The notes: generated by a model from the letters alone, not told the origin. 64,000 nt of DNA from Nocardioides terrae (GCF_900112345.1 NZ_FOLB01000003.1:1-64000), one strand, 5' to 3'. Numbered from the stretch's first letter, positions 24,929 through 33,838 are shown. Program-made: numbers and translations.

Positions 24929-26158
24929 TCAGTGCCGCTTGCCGTGACCCTTCCCCTTGCCGTGGGTCTGCGGCCGGTGATGGCTCTTCGCATGGGCCGA
25001 TCGAGTCGCGTGGCGCACGCGGACGTGGCGGCGCGCATGGTGGGTGACGCCCCGTGGCGCCGGTACGGCGAGCGGCGCCGTCGGAGTCGCGACGGGCGCT
25101 GACGCCGGGGCGCTCACCGACGCCGCCTCCGTGGTCGCGGCCGTGGACGCGAGCGCCGCCCCCACTGCCGCACCCGCCCGGGACGACGTGTTCGCCCCCG
25201 CCGCTGCCGGCGCCGGGCCCGGTCCGCCGTCACCGACGACCAGGCAGACGCCCAGCACGGCCACCGCGGCCACGACGGCCGCCGCCAGCCAGCGCCGCCG
25301 CCGGTGCTCCGGCCCGGGCTCGGCGAGGGAGACCGTCGCGCCGATCGCGGCGCGGGCGAGCCGGGCCGCGGTGGCCGCATCGGCCGGTCGCCGGCGCGGG
25401 TCGCGGGCGGTGAGCCGGTGCACGAGGTCACGCACCGGCTCAGGGAACGTCCGCGGGAGAGCCGGGACGTCCTCGTTGACGTGCGCCAGCACCGTCGCGA
25501 CCTGGGTGTCCCGCCGGAGCGGACGCTCGCCGGTCAGGCACTCGTAGGCCACCAGACCGAGCGCATAGAGGTCCGAGAGCGGCGTCGCGCCGGCGCCACC
25601 GGCCTGTTCGGGGCTGATGTAGTCGACGGTGCCGACGATCGTTCCGGTGAGCGTGACCGGGTCGATGTCCTGGCTCCGGGCGATGCCGAAGTCGATGAGC
25701 GCGACGGTTCCGCTGGGTCGCACCAGGATGTTGCTCGGCTTCACGTCGCGGTGGACGATCCCGACGGCATGGGCCACGGCGAGCGCGTCGGCGAGCTGCG
25801 CGACGATGCCCATGACCCGGTCGGGCGCCATCGGTGCCTGGTCGTGCAGCACGTCGCGCAGCGACGCGCCGTCGACGTACTCCATGACGAGGTACGGCGC
25901 GACCTGCCCGCCGATCTCCTCCTCGCCGAAGTCGTGCACCCGGGCGATGCCCGGGTGTGCGAGCAGCCCGGCGAGGCGTGCCTCGATCCGCAGCCGCGCA
26001 TGCGCGTCGGCGTCGGCACCCGGCCGCATCGTCTTCACGGCGACGACGCGGTCGAGCACGCGGTCGTGGGCGCGGAAGACCGTCCCGGAGCCGCCGGCGC
26101 CGATCTGCTCGCCCAGCTCGTATCGGCCGGCGACCACCGCACCCTCGACGTCCCTCAC
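24929..26158 (-). CDS. Membrane Ser/Thr protein kinase with basic, His-rich extracellular tail
   Basis: The 409-aa protein has a Hanks-type kinase domain at about 10-265: GAGGSGTVFRAHDRVLDRVV with Lys in VVAVKTMRP, catalytic IVHRDVKPSNILV, DFG in LIDFGIARS, and GTVDYISPEQAGG. A membrane helix follows (about 287-307). The outer part is Ala/Thr/Pro-rich and ends in a tail rich in His, Arg and Lys (HARRHVRVRHATRSAHAKSH, THGKGKGHGKRH). There are no PASTA repeats. The tail could bind polyanions or metals. Substrates are unknown. Start GTG 26158 is the first of the frame. Confidence 0.88.
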   Translation of the reverse strand: MRDVEGAVVAGRYELGEQIGAGGSGTVFRAHDRVLDRVVAVKTMRPGADADAHARLRIEARLAGLLAHPGIARVHDFGEEEIGGQVAPYLVMEYVDGASLRDVLHDQAPMAPDRVMGIVAQLADALAVAHAVGIVHRDVKPSNILVRPSGTVALIDFGIARSQDIDPVTLTGTIVGTVDYISPEQAGGAGATPLSDLYALGLVAYECLTGERPLRRDTQVATVLAHVNEDVPALPRTFPEPVRDLVHRLTARDPRRRPADAATAARLARAAIGATVSLAEPGPEHRRRRWLAAAVVAAVAVLGVCLVVGDGGPGPAPAAAGANTSSRAGAAVGAALASTAATTEAASVSAPASAPVATPTAPLAVPAPRGVTHHARRHVRVRHATRSAHAKSHHRPQTHGKGKGHGKRH

Positions 26159-26232
26159 GCGGCCGCTGGTACCCCCAGGGGCAGGGCGACGAACGCCGCC
26201 CCGGCGGGTCGCCCCTCAGCAGCGCCCGGCGC

Positions 26233-27525
26233 TCAGCGCTCCAGGATCGCGACGACGCCCTGGCCGCCCGCGGCGCAGACCGAGATCAGCACGCGTCCCG
26301 AGCCCTTGGTGGCGAGCAGCTTCGCGGCGTTCGCCACGATGCGGCCACCGGTGGCGGCGAAGGGGTGCCCGGCGGCCAGCGACGAGCCCTTCACGTTGAG
26401 CCTGGTGCGGTCGATCGACCCCAGCGGCGCGTCGAGCCCGAGGCGCTCCTTGCAGAAGATCGGGTCCTCCCACGCCTTCAGCGTCGCGAGCACCTGGGAG
26501 GCGAAGGCCTCGTGGATCTCGTAGTAGTCGAAGTCCTGCAGGGTCAGGCCGTGGCGGGCGAGCAGCCGCGGGACGGCGTACGCCGGCGCCATCAGCAGGC
26601 CCTCCTTGCCGTTGACGAAGTCGACCGCGGCGACCTCGGAGTCCACGAAGTAGGCCAGCGGCTCCAGACCGTGCGCCTGCGCCCACTCCTCCGAGGCGAG
26701 CAGGACCGCCGAGGCGCCGTCGGTCAGCGGCGTGGAGTTGGCGGCGGTCATGGTCGCCGCCTCGCCCTTGCCGAAGACCGGCTTGAGCTTGGCGAGCTTC
26801 TCGACGGAGGAGTCCGCGCGCAGGTTGTTGTCGCGCTCGAGCCCGCGGAACGGCGTGACCAGGTCGTCCTGCCAGCCCGCGTCGTACGACGCCGCCAGCT
26901 TGTGGTGGGAGGCGACCGCGAGCGCGTCCTGGTCTTCGCGGGCGATCTGCCACTCCACGGCGGTCAGGGCCTGGTGCTCCCCCATCGACAGGCGGGTGCG
27001 CGGCTCGCCGTTCGACGGGACGGCGAGGCCGATGTCGCCGGGCCGGACCGAGGCGAGCACGGCCAGGCGGTCCTTCATGGTCTTGGCGTTGTTGAGCCGG
27101 ATCAGCTTCCTGCGGAGCTTCTCCGAGATCGCGATCGGCGCGTCGGAGGTGGTGTCGACGCCGCCGCCGATGCCCGACTCGATCTGGCCGAGGGCGATCT
27201 TGTTGGCGATGTAGTTGATCGCCTGGAGGCCGGTGCCGCAGGCCTGCTGCAGGTCGACCCCGGGCGTCTCGGCGGCGAGCCGGGTGCTGAGCACCGACTC
27301 GCGGACGAGGTTGAAGTCGCGGCTGTGCTTGAGGACCGCGCCGCCGGCGACCTCGCCGAGACGCTCGCCAGCGAGGCCGAACCGGGCCACGAGGCCGTCG
27401 AGCGCGGCGGTGAGCATCTCCTGGTTGGACGCCGCGGAGTAGGCGCCGTTGGAGCGGGCGAACGGGATCCGGTTGCCGCCGACCACGGCGACGCGTCGGG
27501 GGGTCCCACCGTTGGAAGCAGTCAT
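26233..27525 (-). CDS. fadA2: Acetyl-CoA C-acyltransferase (FadA2/FadI-like thiolase)
   Basis: The 430-aa thiolase has the nucleophilic Cys in DLQQACGTGLQAINYIANKI (about residue 95), the His of YEIHEAFASQVLAT, the GHPFAATGGRIV motif and the C-terminal active Cys in LISVCAAGGQGVV. It cleaves 3-oxoacyl-CoA or condenses acetyl-CoA. An AAGGA ribosome binding site precedes the ATG. In M. tuberculosis fadA2 lies divergent from fabG4-htdX (Rv0241c-Rv0243, from memory); here the thiolase and FabG4-HtdX genes are also divergent, which supports the names. Confidence 0.9.
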   Translation of the reverse strand: MTASNGGTPRRVAVVGGNRIPFARSNGAYSAASNQEMLTAALDGLVARFGLAGERLGEVAGGAVLKHSRDFNLVRESVLSTRLAAETPGVDLQQACGTGLQAINYIANKIALGQIESGIGGGVDTTSDAPIAISEKLRRKLIRLNNAKTMKDRLAVLASVRPGDIGLAVPSNGEPRTRLSMGEHQALTAVEWQIAREDQDALAVASHHKLAASYDAGWQDDLVTPFRGLERDNNLRADSSVEKLAKLKPVFGKGEAATMTAANSTPLTDGASAVLLASEEWAQAHGLEPLAYFVDSEVAAVDFVNGKEGLLMAPAYAVPRLLARHGLTLQDFDYYEIHEAFASQVLATLKAWEDPIFCKERLGLDAPLGSIDRTRLNVKGSSLAAGHPFAATGGRIVANAAKLLATKGSGRVLISVCAAGGQGVVAILER

Positions 27526-27595
27526 GGGCTCATCCTTGCCTCGAGCGCGGGCGGAGAGAAGGGTATGAGAGCGACACCACGAAATGTGGACACCG

Positions 27596-27614
27596 AGTTA
27601 CACGTCTAGTTACA
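27596..27614. promoter_or_regulatory. Direct-repeat operator candidate between thiolase and FabG4-like genes
   Basis: On the minus strand TGTAACT-AGACG-TGTAACT is a perfect 7-bp direct repeat with 12-bp periodicity, in the 172-bp divergent intergenic region. It lies about 31 bp upstream of a TACCCT hexamer (27565-27560) that could serve the thiolase gene and overlaps a TAGTTA hexamer that could serve the fabG4-like gene. The same heptamer occurs in the tetR promoter. Confidence 0.45.
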
Positions 27615-27697
27615 TCGTCTGTCGGACACCGTGGCGACGACCAGGGCCCGACACCGGCGGCTGCTGCGCCCCACCAGGACAAGGACGGATCACAGGC

Positions 27698-29032
27698 ATG
27701 AGCGACAAGTACCTCACCTTCACGAAGAGCGCGATCGGCCGGCTGCTCGTGAAGAACCTCGGCCTCCCGGAGCCCGTCGCGCTGGAGCGGTACGCCGACG
27801 GCGACCCGCTCGTCACGGGGACCGTCCTGCTCGGCGGCCGCGGCCGGCTGGCCGAGTCACTGGCGGGCATCCTCGGCACACTCGGCGTCGAGACCGCCGA
27901 CGGCCGGACCGACGGCACGCGCTACAAGGGCCTCGTCTTCGACGCGACCGGCCTGACCTCGGTCGACCAGCTCGTCGAGCTGCAGGAGTTCTTCACGCCG
28001 GTCATGCGCAGCCTGGAGACCTGCCCGCGCGTCGTGGTGATCGGCACGCCGCCCAGCCAGGTCGAGGGTCCCGAGCGGATCGCCCAGCGGGCGCTCGAGG
28101 GCTTCACCCGGAGCGTGGGCAAGGAGATCGGCCGGGGCGGCACCGTCCAGCTCGTCTACGTGGCCGCGGGCTACGAGTCGTCCCTGGCCTCGACGCTGGC
28201 CTTCCTGCTGAGCCCCAAGTCGGCGTACGTCTCGGGGCAGGTCGTCCGGGTCGGCACCCACGCCGAGGAGAAGGCGGCGACGGTCACCGACTGGACCCGC
28301 CCGCTGGCCGGCAAGGTCGCCCTCGTCACCGGCGCCGGCCGCGGCATCGGCGAGTCCATCGCCCGCACGCTGCACCGCGACGGCGCGACCGTCGTCGGCC
28401 TCGACGTGCCCCAGGCCGCCAGCGAGCTCACGAAGGTCATGGGCGAGATCGACGGCGACTGGCTGACCCTCGACATCACCGCGCCGGACGCGCCGCAGCG
28501 CATCGCGCGGCACCTCGCCGAGAAGCACGGCGGGGTCGACATCGTCGTGCACAACGCCGGCGTCACCCTCGACAAGAAGCTCGCCAACCAGAGCCCCGAC
28601 CGTTTCGGCAAGGTCATCTCGATCAACGTCGACGCGCCGCAGCGGATCACCGCCGAGCTGCTCGCCCAGAAGGTCGTCAACCCCAACGGACGCATCGTCG
28701 GCGTCTCCTCGATCGCCGGCATCGCGGGCAACCTCGGGCAGACGAGCTACGCCGCCTCCAAGGCCGGCGTGATCGGCTTCGTCGACTCGCTGAGCGACGA
28801 GCTGACCGACGGCATCACGATCAACGCGGTGGCGCCGGGCTTCATCATCACCCAGATGACGGCGGCCGTCCCGTTCGCGACCCGCGAGGTCGGACAGCGG
28901 CTCAACGCGATGTCGCAGGGCGGCCTGCCGATCGACGTCGCCGAGACCATCGCGTGGTTCGCGAGCCCCGGCTCGACCGCCGTCAACGGCAACGTCGTCC
29001 GGGTCTGCGGCCAGATGATGCTGGGCGCCTGA
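27698..29032 (+). CDS. fabG4: High-molecular-weight 3-oxoacyl-ACP/CoA reductase (FabG4-like)
   Basis: The 444-aa protein is longer than ordinary FabG (about 250 aa). Residues 1-200 are a flavodoxin-like N-terminal domain that has lost its catalytic motifs. The SDR domain starts at VALVTGAGRGIGESIARTLH (about 207) and has HNAGVTLDKK, the catalytic Ser in GVSSIAGIAGN and Y-x-x-x-K in TSYAASKAGVIGF. This two-domain layout is that of mycobacterial FabG4, a NADH-dependent 3-oxoacyl reductase. I use ATG 27698, which has AAGGACGG upstream, over the earlier start at 27584. The htdX-like gene follows after 1 nt. Confidence 0.88.
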   Translation: MSDKYLTFTKSAIGRLLVKNLGLPEPVALERYADGDPLVTGTVLLGGRGRLAESLAGILGTLGVETADGRTDGTRYKGLVFDATGLTSVDQLVELQEFFTPVMRSLETCPRVVVIGTPPSQVEGPERIAQRALEGFTRSVGKEIGRGGTVQLVYVAAGYESSLASTLAFLLSPKSAYVSGQVVRVGTHAEEKAATVTDWTRPLAGKVALVTGAGRGIGESIARTLHRDGATVVGLDVPQAASELTKVMGEIDGDWLTLDITAPDAPQRIARHLAEKHGGVDIVVHNAGVTLDKKLANQSPDRFGKVISINVDAPQRITAELLAQKVVNPNGRIVGVSSIAGIAGNLGQTSYAASKAGVIGFVDSLSDELTDGITINAVAPGFIITQMTAAVPFATREVGQRLNAMSQGGLPIDVAETIAWFASPGSTAVNGNVVRVCGQMMLGA

Positions 29033-29033
29033 G

Positions 29034-29888
29034 ATGGCGTTGCCCGTCCTCGTGAAGGCGGCGCTGCCGTCGCTGCCCGGTCTCAACCAGCTGCCCGGCG
29101 TCAAGAAGACCGCGACGACGCTCCCCGACGTGACCCTGCACCGCGACGACGTGGCGGTGGAGCGGTCCGAGGTCGAGCGGTACGCCGCGATCTGCGGCTT
29201 CCCGAATCGCGACGTCGCGCCGGTCCCCTACCTGCACATGCTCGCGTTCCCGCTGCACATGGAGCTGATGACCGACCCGCGGTTCCCGTTCCCCGCCATC
29301 GGCTCGGTGCACCTGGAGAACACGATCGTCCAGCACCGCCCGATCGCCGTCGGCGAGCGCGTCTCGCTGGCGCTGCGCGCCGCGAACCTCAGGGCCTCGA
29401 CCAAGGGCCGCGCCTGGGACATGGACGTCACGGCGACGATCGGCGACGAGGTCGTCTGGGAGTCGACGTCGACGTACCTGCGGGTCGGCAGGGGCGACCC
29501 GGACAGCCGAGCACACGGCGACCCGGGGATGCGGCTCGACAGCGTGGACGTGAAGGGCCCGGTCTGGAGCCTGCCGAGCAACCTCGGCCGGGCCTACGGC
29601 GCGGTCTCCGGCGACCGCAACCCGATCCACCTCTACCCCGTGACCGCGAAGGCGCTGGGCTTCCCGCGCCACATCGCCCACGGCATGTGGAGCAAAGCAC
29701 GCTGCATCGCGGCGCTGGAGAACAGGCTCCCCGACGCGGTGAAGGTCGAGGTCGCCTTCAAGAAGCCGATCTTCCTGCCCGGCAAGGCGCAGTTCGGCGC
29801 CGAGGAGACCGCCGTCGGCTGGCGCTTCGCGCTGGTCAACCCGTCGTCGGGCGCCCCTCACCTGCTGGGCCGTACGACGGCGATCTGA
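29034..29888 (+). CDS. htdX: MaoC-family 3-hydroxyacyl dehydratase (HtdX-like)
   Basis: The 284-aa protein is a double hot-dog. The N-terminal half is non-catalytic (HRPIAVGERVSLALRAANLR). The C-terminal half has the hydratase 2 motif SGDRNPIHLYPVTAKALGFP with Asp and His (about residues 194-199) followed by RHIAHGMW. It dehydrates 3-hydroxyacyl-ACP/CoA to the enoyl form, the step after FabG4. It is translationally linked to the fabG4-like gene (1-nt gap). Together with the divergent thiolase it forms a lipid elongation or degradation set. Confidence 0.88.
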   Translation: MALPVLVKAALPSLPGLNQLPGVKKTATTLPDVTLHRDDVAVERSEVERYAAICGFPNRDVAPVPYLHMLAFPLHMELMTDPRFPFPAIGSVHLENTIVQHRPIAVGERVSLALRAANLRASTKGRAWDMDVTATIGDEVVWESTSTYLRVGRGDPDSRAHGDPGMRLDSVDVKGPVWSLPSNLGRAYGAVSGDRNPIHLYPVTAKALGFPRHIAHGMWSKARCIAALENRLPDAVKVEVAFKKPIFLPGKAQFGAEETAVGWRFALVNPSSGAPHLLGRTTAI

Positions 29889-29903
29889 CGGCATCGTCGA
29901 CTC

Positions 29904-30203
29904 TTTCGCTGGTCGAGTAGCGAGCGCCAGCGAGCGTATCGAGACCACCTCCCCATGGTCTCGATACGCCTCCGCCTAGCGGCTCCGGCTACTCGACCAA
30001 CGAAGACCGGGGTCCGGCTACTCGACCAACGAAGGACGACTCTTTCGCTGGTCGAGAAGGACGACTCATTCGCTGGTCGAGTAGCGAGCGCCAGCGAGCG
30101 TATCGAGACCACGTCGCCGTGGTCTCGATACGCCTCCGCCTAGCGGCTCCGGCTACTCGACCAGCGAAGACCGGGCTCCGGCTACTCGACCAGCGAAGAC
30201 CGG
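29904..30203. repeat. Block of palindromic, REP-like intergenic repeats (two full copies plus partial arms)
   Basis: Two long imperfect hairpins (about 29905-30004 and 30069-30168) share the arms TTCGCTGGTCGAGTAGCGAG, then CGCCAGCGAGCGTATCGAGA, and on the return GGTCTCGATACGCCTCCGCC, TAGCGGCTCCGGCTACTCGA. Extra half-arms (CCGGCTACTCGACCA) are at 30013-30031 and 30177-30193 and another at 30051. The block fills the gap between convergent htdX-like and tesB genes. Very similar elements are scattered through many Nocardioides and other actinobacterial genomes (from memory). No transposase is linked. Confidence 0.9.
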
Positions 30204-30214
30204 CGGCCGCGGGC

Positions 30215-31084
30215 TCAGTCGCGCGGGGGTCGGATGAGGCCCTCCTGCGCGACGGTGGCCACGAGGCGCCCGTCCTGGCTGAAGACCCGGCCGATGGAGA
30301 GGCCGCGCCCGCCCTGTGCGGACGGCGAGACCTGGTCGTAGAGCCACCACTCGTCGGCCCGGAAGGGGCGGTGGAACCAGATCGCATGGTCGAGCGAGGC
30401 CATCTGGACCTTGCCATGGTCGAGCGTGTGCGCGGCGAGCGAGGCGCTCAACAGCGAGACGTCGCTCGCCCAAGTGAACGCTCCGAGCTGGATCTCGGGG
30501 TCGTCCGGAAGCGTGCCGTTGATCTTGAGCCACACCCGCTGACGGGACGGGTGGGCGGGGTCGTCCTCGAGCCCGCCGCCGAGCGAGTGACCGACCGCGC
30601 GCGCCTCGATCGCCGCCCACTCCTGCGCGAGCCGCCTGCCCTCGGCGTCGGTCCGGTCCCGCATCCGGGCGAGGACGTCGACCCCTTCCTCGGGCGGCAT
30701 GACCTCCGGCATGACGTCCTGGTGCTCGAACCCCTCTTCGTGCTTGTGGAAGTTCGCCGTCATGTAGTAGATCGGGCGGCCGTGCTGGCGGGCCACGATG
30801 CGACGGGTGAGGAACGAGCGCCCGTCACGGATCCGCTCGACGTCGTAGACGATCGACTCGGTCGGGTCGCCGGGGAGGAGGAAGTAGGAGTGCGCGGAGT
30901 GCACGAAGAACTCCTCGGGCACCGACCGCATGCCGGCCATCAGCGCCTGCGCGGCGACCTGACCCCCGAACGAGCGGCCGCGACCGTTGTCCTCGGAGTG
31001 CCCGCGGAACAGGTCGTCGTCGATCTCCTCCAGGTCGAGGACGTCGACCAGAGCCTTCACGGCCGTCTCGTTGAGATCGGTCAC
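30215..31084 (-). CDS. tesB: Acyl-CoA thioesterase II
   Basis: The 289-aa protein has the tandem hot-dog of TesB: DLFRGHSEDNGRGRSFGGQV near the N-terminus, HSAHSYFLLPGDPTESIVYD, and the C-terminal half with SLDHAIWFHRPFRADEWWLY followed by GRGLSIGRVFSQDGRLVATV. It hydrolyses medium- and long-chain acyl-CoA. It overlaps the preceding PAC2 gene by 4 nt (ATGA), so the two are coupled. Position beside thiolase, reductase and dehydratase genes fits a fatty-acyl-CoA neighbourhood. Confidence 0.9.
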   Translation of the reverse strand: MTDLNETAVKALVDVLDLEEIDDDLFRGHSEDNGRGRSFGGQVAAQALMAGMRSVPEEFFVHSAHSYFLLPGDPTESIVYDVERIRDGRSFLTRRIVARQHGRPIYYMTANFHKHEEGFEHQDVMPEVMPPEEGVDVLARMRDRTDAEGRRLAQEWAAIEARAVGHSLGGGLEDDPAHPSRQRVWLKINGTLPDDPEIQLGAFTWASDVSLLSASLAAHTLDHGKVQMASLDHAIWFHRPFRADEWWLYDQVSPSAQGGRGLSIGRVFSQDGRLVATVAQEGLIRPPRD

Positions 31085-32088
31085 CGGGCCGGCCCCTCGG
31101 AGTCGTCGCCGCCGTCGCCGGGTTCACCGGACTCGTCCGGCTTGTCGTCGGCCGGACCGTCGTCGGCACGTCGCGGCCCGTCGTCGAGACCGGCCAGGAA
31201 TCGCTCGAACTCGCGCCCAAGCTCCTCACCCGTCGGCAGCGGCTGGTTGGGCGCCAGCAGGTTGGACCCGGAGTCCTCGGAGCGCTGGAAGGCGTCGTAC
31301 TGCCGCTCGAGCGCATGCACGACCTCGGCGACCTCTGCGTTGCCCTCGAGATAGCTGGTGATCTCGGCGTCGCGGCTGTCGGCCTCGGCGCGCAGGTCCG
31401 TGAGGTCGATGGTGAGGCGCCCGGCCAGCTCGACCTGCTCGAGCAGCGCGACGGAGGCGTGCGGGTAGTCGAGCTGGGCGAGGTAGTGCGGGATGTGCGC
31501 GACGAAGCCCTGCGCGTCGCGACCCCAGTCCTTGAGCCGGAGCTCGACGAGGACCTGCGCGCTCGACGGGACGCGGAGCTCGCCGGACCACGGGCTCTCG
31601 ACGGTGACGAGCTCGGGGTTGTTGGCGTGGTGGGTCAGCGTCAGCGGACGGGTGTGCGGCACCGCCATCGGCACGGAGCCGAGGCTGATGACCTTGTCGA
31701 CGCCGAAGCGCTCGACCACGTCGCGCACGGCGCGGGCGAAGGCCTCCCAGCGGTTGTCGGGCTCGGGTCCGTGCAGCAGGAGGTACGGCGTCCCGCCGGT
31801 GTCACGCAGCAGGCGGACGACCAGGCGCGGGGTCTCGTAGTCCTCGTAGTGGTCGCGCGCGAAGGTGACCGGCGGCCGCCGGGCGCGGTAGTCGTGGAAC
31901 GCGTCGACGTCGAAGGTCGCCACGACCGGCGCCGACGTCGAGGCGTCGACGAGGTGCTGCGCCGCCAGCGCGGAGGCGTTGCCCGCGTCGAGGAAGCCGT
32001 CGAGCACCTGGACCATGACGAGCGGGCCTACGTGGTCGTCCAACGCGGGGACGCTGTCGACGATGTGCACCAGCTTGGACCTGGCCAC
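31081..32088 (-). CDS. PAC2-family protein
   Basis: The 335-aa protein is a PAC2 (proteasome assembly chaperone-like) family member: LVMVQVLDGFLDAGNASALA near the N-terminus, FDVDAFHDYRARRPPVTF, ETPRLVVRLLRDTGGTPYLL and SLGSVPMAVPHTRPLTLTHH. The C-terminus is acidic and disordered (GEPGDGGDDSEG). PAC2 proteins are conserved in actinobacteria, which have proteasomes in several lineages, but their function is unproved. I choose GTG 32088, preceded by GGGAGA at 7 nt; the frame extends to an ATG at 32175 with weaker codon use and no ribosome binding site. Confidence 0.8.
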   Translation of the reverse strand: MARSKLVHIVDSVPALDDHVGPLVMVQVLDGFLDAGNASALAAQHLVDASTSAPVVATFDVDAFHDYRARRPPVTFARDHYEDYETPRLVVRLLRDTGGTPYLLLHGPEPDNRWEAFARAVRDVVERFGVDKVISLGSVPMAVPHTRPLTLTHHANNPELVTVESPWSGELRVPSSAQVLVELRLKDWGRDAQGFVAHIPHYLAQLDYPHASVALLEQVELAGRLTIDLTDLRAEADSRDAEITSYLEGNAEVAEVVHALERQYDAFQRSEDSGSNLLAPNQPLPTGEELGREFERFLAGLDDGPRRADDGPADDKPDESGEPGDGGDDSEGPAR

Positions 32089-32210
32089 CCGGTGCTCTCC
32101 CGTCCTGTCGACCTGCGCTCGTGTGCTCGCGAGCTCCTGCTGTTCGCCGCGCCGGCTCCTGAAGATGTTCCACATGGCGCTGGCGCAGCGCCGCGAGGGT
32201 CAACGATATT

Positions 32211-32252
32211 CCCCCGTCACCGGTGTTGCGCGGTCCGGCACACCGACGGGGG
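32211..32252 (-). terminator. Intrinsic terminator behind the amino-acid permease gene
   Basis: CCCCCGTC (32211-32218) pairs with GACGGGGG (32245-32252); the minus-strand transcript continues AATATCGTTG after the stem. It lies between the permease stop and the PAC2 start on the same strand and separates the two units. Nothing else is seen between 32089 and 32270. Confidence 0.55.
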
Positions 32253-32270
32253 CGGCGTGATCGTCGACAC

Positions 32271-33767
32271 CTAGGACCCGGGACGCTCGGCGAGCGCCGT
32301 CTCGCGGCCCACCCGGCTGCGGCGGTAGCCGTAGCCGAAGTAGATGACGAAGCCGAGCACCATCCACACCAGGAACCGCAGCCAGGTCTCGATGCTGAGG
32401 TTGAGCGCCAGGTAGACGCAGATGACCGCGGCGAGGATGGGCAGCCAGGGGCTGAGCGGCACTTTGAAGGCGCGCTCCAGGTCGGGGCGCGTTCGCCGCA
32501 GCACCGGGACCGCGATCGACACGAGGGTGAACGCTGTCAGCGTTCCGATGTTCACCATCTCCTCGAGCTTCGCGATCGGCGTGAGGCCGGCGACCACCGC
32601 GACAGCGAGGCCGACCACCACCGAGATCCGGACCGGCGTCCCGGTGCGCGGGTTCGTCCTGCCGAAGCCGTGGGGGATCAGCGCGTCACGGCTCATCGCG
32701 AACAGGACCCGGACCACGCCGATCATCAGGGTCATCACCACCGTGGTCAGGCCGGCGACGGCGCCGGCGGCGACCAGCGTCGCGAAGCCGTCGCGGCCCA
32801 CGTCCTGGAACGCGGTCGCCAGCGCGGCGTCCGGGTCGATCCTGTCGTAGCGGACCATGCCGGTGATGACGAGCGCCACGGCGACGTACAGGACCGTGCA
32901 GATGACCAGCGAGCCGATGATGCCTCGGGGCAGGTCTCGCTGCGGGTTGCGCGCCTCCTCCGCCGTCGTCGCGACCACGTCGAAGCCGATGTAGGCGAAG
33001 AAGACGACCGACGCTGCCGACACGATACCGAGCACGCCGAAGGTCTGCTGCTCCAGGCCGAACGCCCACTGGATGAGGGGCTGGGTCAGGCCGGTGGACT
33101 CGAGCGGGTCCGACGCCGGCGGGACGAACGGGTCGTAGTTGGCGCCGGTGACGTAGAAGAGGCCGGCGATGATCACGAACAGCACGATGAAGAGCTTGAT
33201 CGCGACCAGGACCAGGTTGACCCGGAGCGACTCCTTGATGCCGACGGTGACGAGCGTGGCCAGCACGAGGACGAGCAGGACGGCGGGCACGTTGACGTGC
33301 CAGGAGAAGTCGCTCGTCGCGGCCGGGCCGATGGAGTCCGGCCAGCTCATGCCGAGCTCGTCGAGCAGCGTGACGAAGTAGGTGCTCCACCCCTGGGCGA
33401 CGACGGACGCGCCGAGCATCAGCTCCAGGACGAGGTCCCAGCCGATGATCCAGGCGACCATCTCGCCGAGGGTCGCGTAGGAGAACGTGTACGCCGACCC
33501 AGAGACCGGGACGGTGGAGGCGAACTCGGCGTAGCAGAGCGCCGCCAGCCCGCAGCAGATGCCGGCGAGGACGAAGGAGAAGACCACGCCGGGACCGGCG
33601 TACTCGGCGGCCACCCGGCCGGTGAGCGTGAAGATGCCGGCGCCGATGATGACGCCGATGCCGAAGACCGTCAGGTCGATGGCGCTGAGCTGCTTCTTGA
33701 GCTGGTACTCCGGATCGTCGGTGTCCGCGAGGGACTGCTCGATCGACTTGGTCCGCAGGACGTCCAT
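32271..33767 (-). CDS. APC-superfamily amino-acid permease (cationic amino-acid transporter type)
   Basis: The 498-aa protein has 12 or more membrane helices and the APC signature in helix 1, FGIGVIIGAGIFTLTGRVAA (about residues 37-56), with FVLAGICCGLAALCYAEFAS in helix 2-3 and FFAYIGFDVVATTAEEARNP at helix 6. These are typical of CAT/YfnA-type permeases for basic or neutral amino acids. Start ATG 33767 has GAGAACGAGG upstream; an in-frame start lies 39 nt earlier. Substrate is not defined by sequence. Confidence 0.85.
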   Translation of the reverse strand: MDVLRTKSIEQSLADTDDPEYQLKKQLSAIDLTVFGIGVIIGAGIFTLTGRVAAEYAGPGVVFSFVLAGICCGLAALCYAEFASTVPVSGSAYTFSYATLGEMVAWIIGWDLVLELMLGASVVAQGWSTYFVTLLDELGMSWPDSIGPAATSDFSWHVNVPAVLLVLVLATLVTVGIKESLRVNLVLVAIKLFIVLFVIIAGLFYVTGANYDPFVPPASDPLESTGLTQPLIQWAFGLEQQTFGVLGIVSAASVVFFAYIGFDVVATTAEEARNPQRDLPRGIIGSLVICTVLYVAVALVITGMVRYDRIDPDAALATAFQDVGRDGFATLVAAGAVAGLTTVVMTLMIGVVRVLFAMSRDALIPHGFGRTNPRTGTPVRISVVVGLAVAVVAGLTPIAKLEEMVNIGTLTAFTLVSIAVPVLRRTRPDLERAFKVPLSPWLPILAAVICVYLALNLSIETWLRFLVWMVLGFVIYFGYGYRRSRVGRETALAERPGS

Positions 33768-33838
33768 GGTGACCTCGTTCTCCGGGGTCGCGCCCCTCAA
33801 ACGCATCGGGATGCTCGGCTGAGAGCGACAATAGCGCC

